22,836 bases of DNA from Reticulitermes lucifugus (Eukaryota > Arthropoda > Insecta > Blattodea > Rhinotermitidae), in the NCBI GenBank assembly GCA_026260175.1, contig JAKCWW010007587.1, positions 306 to 23,141 of the forward strand. The letters run 5' to 3'. A program made the translations under genes and the position numbers. Shown here one piece after another: positions 11,501-18,600 of the stretch; position 1 is the stretch's first letter, and each line of letters opens with the position of its first letter. The notes below the pieces were generated by a model, which was given only the letters and a program-made list of their open reading frames with translations, searched no databases and had not been told where the DNA came from.

Positions 11501-14500
11501 GGAACTGCTTTAATTGGCAATATGTTTATTTCGTATGATCGTCACAATATCTAATTCAGAAATCCCCTCTACCCACAAAGCGCACGACAGTTTAATTAAG
11601 GTAAAATTGTGCAGTGCTTTGTTACATATGTTACTGGTATGTATTGGTAGCTATCTAAAATCAGTTTTGAGATACAATTTTTTAATTTGGGATACCTATC
11701 ATCCAGACACCCTATTTACATGAGCAACGGTATAAGGATCTGTGGTTATTTTTCGAAGCCAAAAGGGGCCCACGAGCAAAAAAGTTTGGGAAACACTGCA
11801 CTGATGGTTCTCAGGGGCATTATATAACAAGAATATACTGCAATGAGGAAGAGATATCAACACTGGTAATCAGTTAACCTTGAAGACAGAAACATTACTT
11901 TTATGCCCACACTTGCCCAGAAATTTGTCTATGAAAACATATCCATTGCTATAATCACTGGACATTAATGGGTTAAATAAAACAGGAATGTTAATTTTCC
12001 ATATTTAACATCACCTTAATATGTTGTATATAAGCAACTTTGTCCGTCTCACTGATAGCTGCATAAGCTTCTTCTGCAGTAGTCAGGTCTTTTACATGTG
12101 TTGCCATGGCTGCAAGGCATGCCCATAAGGTGGAGTCCTGAAACAGTCATTCAGTCTTTCCTAAATGGTTTTTGCTGCTGCTACTGCTGCAAATTTTTGT
12201 TTCCAGTTATTGTGCTGAAATTTGTAACGTATTTTTTTTAATGTATTTATAAATCTTCATTCATTTTAGTTCTATAATTGAGGCCTGGAAGATTTTGACT
12301 TTAATGAACTAATAATGTGATCTGTAACTCATTCTAAAACTGTGATATATCACAAATTTAAGCATAAAGTAATTATGCATGACACTGCTAAAGAAACTGA
12401 AGTAACTGTTTTAGGCAGTTGGGTAATACAGTATTACAGTGAATTAGTGGATACTGGTAATAAAGTACCAGCAAGGTTGCATATAACCATACAGGTATGA
12501 GATTTCATACTCAGAATGCTTGGGACTTGGGGGGGGGGGGGGTTCCATAATTTGGAGCACCATGCCTAAAATCTACTAACACACATTTAAAATATCTGAC
12601 ATACTCGTCACATTCTGAAAACCAAACTGTTGTACAAAGTGCAAGGCATGTCTCATTCTAAGACTCTGTAATCAGTTACAGTTTTAAAACACAATAGTAC
12701 TGTATATGACACACAGACGAAACTCGAACTGTTCTCACACTGATTTCAGGCTTCTGCCGCGATGTTGATGAAATCTGCGGTCTTCTGGGGTATTATGCAG
12801 CATGATCACAGTCAATACATTTCTACTATTGCTAAATTAAAATGTTTAAGTGTGAGTTCATTCTTAGTGATGCTTGGTTATTCAGTATTACAAATTTTTT
12901 TTGTTGGATTCATAATTCACATACAGTAGTTGTTATAAAACGTGACAAAGAGTACAAGAAAAAGAAACAAAGTTGTTAATATCAGCCAGCTAGTATCATA
13001 AAACAGCACAGTAATGCTGCCCAAGGTTCCACATTTTCTTTCAGGCTTCATATACACTATATTTACCATGGTCCATCAGTTCTGTGACTGAAATTCACTT
13101 GGTTTCCTCATTTGGCTCATGAAATTCCCCAAACCATGTACACTTGAATACCTTGACAAGTCTACAGAGACGGAGTGCGTCGTCCCATCGAGAGGAAGCC
13201 ACGTAGCCATGAAGAACAGATGGGAATGGTGACACACTGCTGGTCACAAGAGAACCATCCACACGTCTTATGGCGAGATGATTTCCATCGAATGATACCA
13301 CTACAGGATTCTTACCAAACTCACTGAATATAAAAATACACAGGATTGAAACTTATTACCCCATGATCCTCTTCCTTTAACCTTTACACAACTCAGATCC
13401 TATGTTACAAGCACCTGCAATATGGTGTCCTTGCTGTGCCTGTATATCATAACACATATTCAGGTACCAATTAATTTTTTTTTAAATTTGTGTTAAAATA
13501 AATGTTGGCATACAAAAAATTGGCCATCACATGGCAGTCCCTTCAAACATTTTGAGTACCTCAAAGGTTTTTCCATATTACAGTTAATATCCATTGATAC
13601 AAAATGCAACACAGTGGCTCACAAAACAGTCATGGCACAAGGGTCACTCGGTGACCACACCCCTTCAGTCAGTCAGTCAATCAATCAGTCCACTGATGGG
13701 AATACACATCATTGTTATATTAAGTATAAAACAGACAGGAAGACTAACTTTATAGGATTCTTCATTCACATAAAAATGTACATATGTAGTTTTGTCCATG
13801 ATACTGCAAATGTACTGTTATGCAAAATATAGGCTTCTGTTTAAAGGGACTACTACTTGGAATGAAGACTTCGCTGGCAATCACCTATATCAGTCTGGAA
13901 TGAATTTCCAACAGTTTATTGCATTCCATCACTGTGAAGGCTTCACAACTTACACAACTTCTACAGCTTTTGGATGATGTTATGGAACGGTTGTTTGGTC
14001 TCCCTGGTAACAACATCTAGACACCACTGACAGTAGATCTTAGTAACCCATGTAAAGGACATTTGTCTTGGTACATTTACAATAGCAGTGTAAGAGGTAT
14101 GGTGAACAACATGAAGTGTCTCCTACCTTAATGCTAACTTTACTTCATATCTGTCTTAAAACACACACACACACACAAAGATCTCAGCCAAGGCAATTAC
14201 AATCATTAAAACTTGTGTGGACAAAATTACATAACAAAGGCTTCAGTTAAGTTAGTTTAAGTTTACTTTTTAAGTATATGATGTTCAAGAATATTGACTG
14301 AGAGTATTCCAGAAAATGGTGCGTAAGAGCATGACTTACACAACACATGGTGTCTCAGTGGTTTCCACAATTTCACTAATGTAAAAGTACTATTTCTACT
14401 TTTTAATGTACATGGATGCATGGTTTTGACTATACTTTATTCAACAAAACACAGGATTTCATCACAGAGAGCAAACACATGCATAGTATCACTAAGACAA

Positions 14501-15571
14501 ATCACCACTTCCTTGGGCCTTCCTCAAAATCATATGAACAACCTGTTCTTCTGGCCTATGACGATCCTCTGAAACATCAGGTACCACTTACGCAGTGACA
14601 GCATTATATCCCAGAAGAACACATTCCTCAACCACACAATTGTGAAAATATGAAAACTTGCAAATCACATGAAAGTAATTTACCTGGCATCCTTAAAGAC
14701 GACTGTTTTCTTCACTAAACGTTTATCCACATAGACTACAGTTGGATAGAACCAGACAATGAGGTTTGTGTCCTGCACAGCTGCCAGCATATTTGTGTCA
14801 CTGTTCCAACAAAGGGATTGGATCATGGACCCTGAAAACATGAAAAGGAGTACACATACTTTGTTTCTTGGAAGTTGTTTCATTCCAGAACAGTTTAAAC
14901 AACAAAAACATGTCTGTTAATAGACATTTCAATTTCAGGAGACAGAAATGTGATCAGGAAGAAGCCAAAAAGATTTTAAAATTTAAAGATGTGGAATGCA
15001 AAAATAAAAGTGATAACAGTAATAACAAGGGCAACTGGAATCGTCTCAGAATCATTGAGAAAATACCTGAGCAACATACCTGGAAAGCATGACATCAAGG
15101 AACAACAGAAAACAGCCATATTGGGCACTGAGCACATATTTCAGGAAGTACTAATGTAAAAGTACAAAACCTTATCATTGGAAGTAGCATTAGATGTACC
15201 ATAAATTGTAACCACAGAATAGCTGCAACATTATACTCGTATACCCTACAAACATTGTATTTTTCTGGTATAAAAAGGTAAAGGTAAAGTTCTCCCTACT
15301 CTTTCTTTAACCCTGGCACTAGATCAGGGTGGGTGGTCAACTCCACGCCCCAGCCGCTTTACCCCCAGGAAAGAGACCCGGTACCCATCGTATAGGAGGC
15401 TGGATGGGCCCCAGGGCTGGTCTGGATGGCTGCGAAAAATCTCGCCCCCACCGGGATTCGATCCTCAGACTGTCCAGCCCGTAGTGAGTCGCTATACCAA
15501 CTACGCTATCCCAGCCCACATTTTCTGGTATATAATTGTAAATACCCTGCATAAAGGGGATAACAAATGAT

Positions 15572-15602
<31 letters not shown>

Positions 15603-18600
15603 ACTCAAAATAAATGAAAGAAAAGAAACTGCATGTTTGGTCTTCAGAAACTGGCTAGGGAAGTGTTAGGGTTAAAACATCAGTATTATCCTTTTGCTAT
15701 TAACGGACATTTCTGCCACTTAGGAAAGCATAATGTACATTGTAGGTTGAGCTGTACTGTTGAATATACAGAGAGCTGGGAAACTGATTTTTGTTTAAAG
15801 ATTCTACAGGCTGTGGAGATAAAGAAAAGGGAGTAATGACTGTCTTACATTCAAACTCAGTTTTAGAAATAAAAAGTTCTACCAAATCCCAGCAACAGGG
15901 TGCATCCTGCCTAACATACAGTCAAAGGAACATATGTTTCTTTATTAACAGTGTCACAGAAAAAGTGGGGGGAACCAAACTCCATTACATTGGTTCAACA
16001 AGCCACATATATGTAACTAACCCAATTTACACAGCCTCTTCATAGCAGTAGAGCCTCTTATGTTGGTCAGGTACATATCTCTATTTCTGTCGACTATGAC
16101 AAGCTGTCGTTCACCAGGTGACCCAGCTTGGTTCAAGGCAATTTCAGTTACACCAGCACCATGTCTTATAGGAGGGGCATGAACCAGAGACCGTGCTGTT
16201 CCAAGTTCAAACAAATGTACCACTGGAACATAGTAATCTGGATTACAGAACCATTTATACAAGAGTACAGAATTGTCATGCTGACAGCAAACTATGATAT
16301 ACATTTGTCTACATGTGTATACATGCATTTGAATAATATTTCTTTGTTTTTCATATTTTTACATCAAACCCTTTTTTTTTGTCATGATATGCCCACACAC
16401 AGCCTATCATATCACTTTTATTTGGCCTTCATATTTTTACATCAAACCCTTTTTTTTTGTCATGATATGCCCACACACAGCCTATCATATCACTTTTATT
16501 TGACCATCTATAGTTTAATTTAAGTTTTACCTAATATCAGTCCCCTCTAGTCTGACATACATCCAATTAGTCACATTCTCTGTGAAAATGACTGGAATCC
16601 AGTTATTTTGCTTGTAATGTGGAAGCCACTTTTATTTATATAACATCTACAGCACATTCTAATGCAGCAAAATGCATATGGATGTCACTGATTGAGTTCT
16701 TCCCAACTCTGTGTATCCCACTCCCTCCTTCCCTAACCATCTATGCCTGGCTATTTGGCCATGAACATTAGCAGGGTCTCCAAACCCCTATTTTGTCAGT
16801 TGATGAAGTGTAATAATGTTTGCATACCTTGGAAGGGGGAGGGTATGGTACACAAAGTTGAAAATGTAATGATATTCATATCTGTTTAATAAAAAACTTG
16901 TGGCTGAAAGTTGGAGATAAAAATGTTATTTAATTCCTGTACCTGAAATTTTTTCGTATGAATGTAGAGGAGCCTAAATTATGCAAGAAGACACAGTAGA
17001 CTCAATATAAAATGTTGGGATGTTTGTTATTACAACCATATCCAGGATGCCTCTGGTGGTTAACCAGTCACCTATTCAGTACATAATGAGGGGCACTGTG
17101 CCACGATGGCACATGGTTATAAAGACTGACTGACGTATTCTCTAGTATAACAATACAAAGTTTCACATGGCAGCACAAAGTTTTACCAGTAGACAACGTC
17201 CTGCTTTCTCATGGCACAACTTTCCTATTCTGTATGCCTTTGTAGTATTTCAAAGATCTTAACTGTAAGGCACCCCCTTTCTTTACTTCTACATTAAAGA
17301 CAACATGGAGAGAAGATTAAATCTGTTGCAACACTAGAACCCCCACACATCATTACTTGAATCTAAGATCTAAATGTTTTAAGCTCTCTTGTTTAACATA
17401 CATTTTTTGTCTGCTTGGTCTATGACTGCTATAGTATCAGAGCTGATACTGACACACGCTGAATTCAGGATCTCTGGTTGCATCCCTTGCCACTTTGGAG
17501 AACACAGCAAGCGACCTTCATAACTGTACAGATTCAAGCTCGACTTCTCCACCAGTAAGAAATGCCTGTTCCAAAGGTAAATAAGACATTGGGAACAATA
17601 AGAAAGACACTGAAAAGTGTGACTATGAAACAGAGTACTTCTTGAGAAGCTAGCAGTTACACAGCCAGTAAAGAAATTCCTTGTCCTCTGTGGACCCCGA
17701 AATCATTGGCTCATATTCACAAGAGACCACACCTAGACACTATACAGAGACAGATGAATTGAATCCACATTCTCACAACATATTCCTTTTTAATTTTAAT
17801 AGTGTTCTTCCATTTCCATGCAATGTCAGAAACTAACCTTTCAGCTAGAAGGAGCATGCAGACAGAACCTTCACGCAGGTCAAATATGACAGGAGTGTTC
17901 CAGCTCTTTGTAGTGTATATGTGGCACTGTGATGAAGTGATTACCACCAGATGACTGTAGCCCAATGACACCTTAATAACGCGATCAGGAAACTCCAGTT
18001 TCTCCCATGCATCATTGCTTACATTCCGTACGCTGATACTCTTGCGACCAGTAACTGTCACTTCATAATTCCTCCATTCCAATCGTCTGGCCAACAAAAT
18101 CTCATTATGTTAAACAAACCAAACACATAAACCTAATGCCATATCTAGGACCGATAAATGTATGGTAATGTATCTTAATATTATACGCAAATTTTGTTAG
18201 AACATTTCTTTGCATAAAATATAAAACAGCAACACTGCAAATGCACGAGGTCCAATCAGAAAAATTCCAATGTACTATTTCAGTATTTAGTGAATATTTT
18301 TTGTGATCCCAGAAGAGGCCAAATATGAACAATATGGTAGGCGTGGCTATTAAATAACAAGACTTAGGTTACATGATAGCCTGCATATCTACATTTAAAA
18401 AATTTATTCCATTCTGTACTAAAAATCCAATTTCACTTCCAAATGTTGGAGATTTTTCTCTTTAGTATCCACTGCAAAGTTATGAGACCCACTCAGCCCC
18501 CTTCCTCACCAATATTGGAGGGGTTTCACCAAGACAGCAGAGAATGCCTAAGCATAAAACCAACTAGTTCACTAGAATGTGTGGACTATACGTCTGTGTC

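Noticed and set aside
13664..13690. CAGT/CAAT repeats as a possible CRISPR-like or regulatory array
   Set aside because: They are a simple tetranucleotide microsatellite with no spacers, in an animal intron.
15454..15508. Possible true tRNA gene on the minus strand
   Set aside because: The A and B boxes are good, but the acceptor stem does not close. The copy also has a long unique body, a TTTACC tail and target-site duplications, so it is a SINE.
16128..16523. Plus-strand open frame of 131 codons with a 26-residue repeat
   Set aside because: It overlaps an IFT80 exon on the other strand and runs through the 78-bp intronic duplication, whose length happens to be divisible by three. No domain is recognisable.
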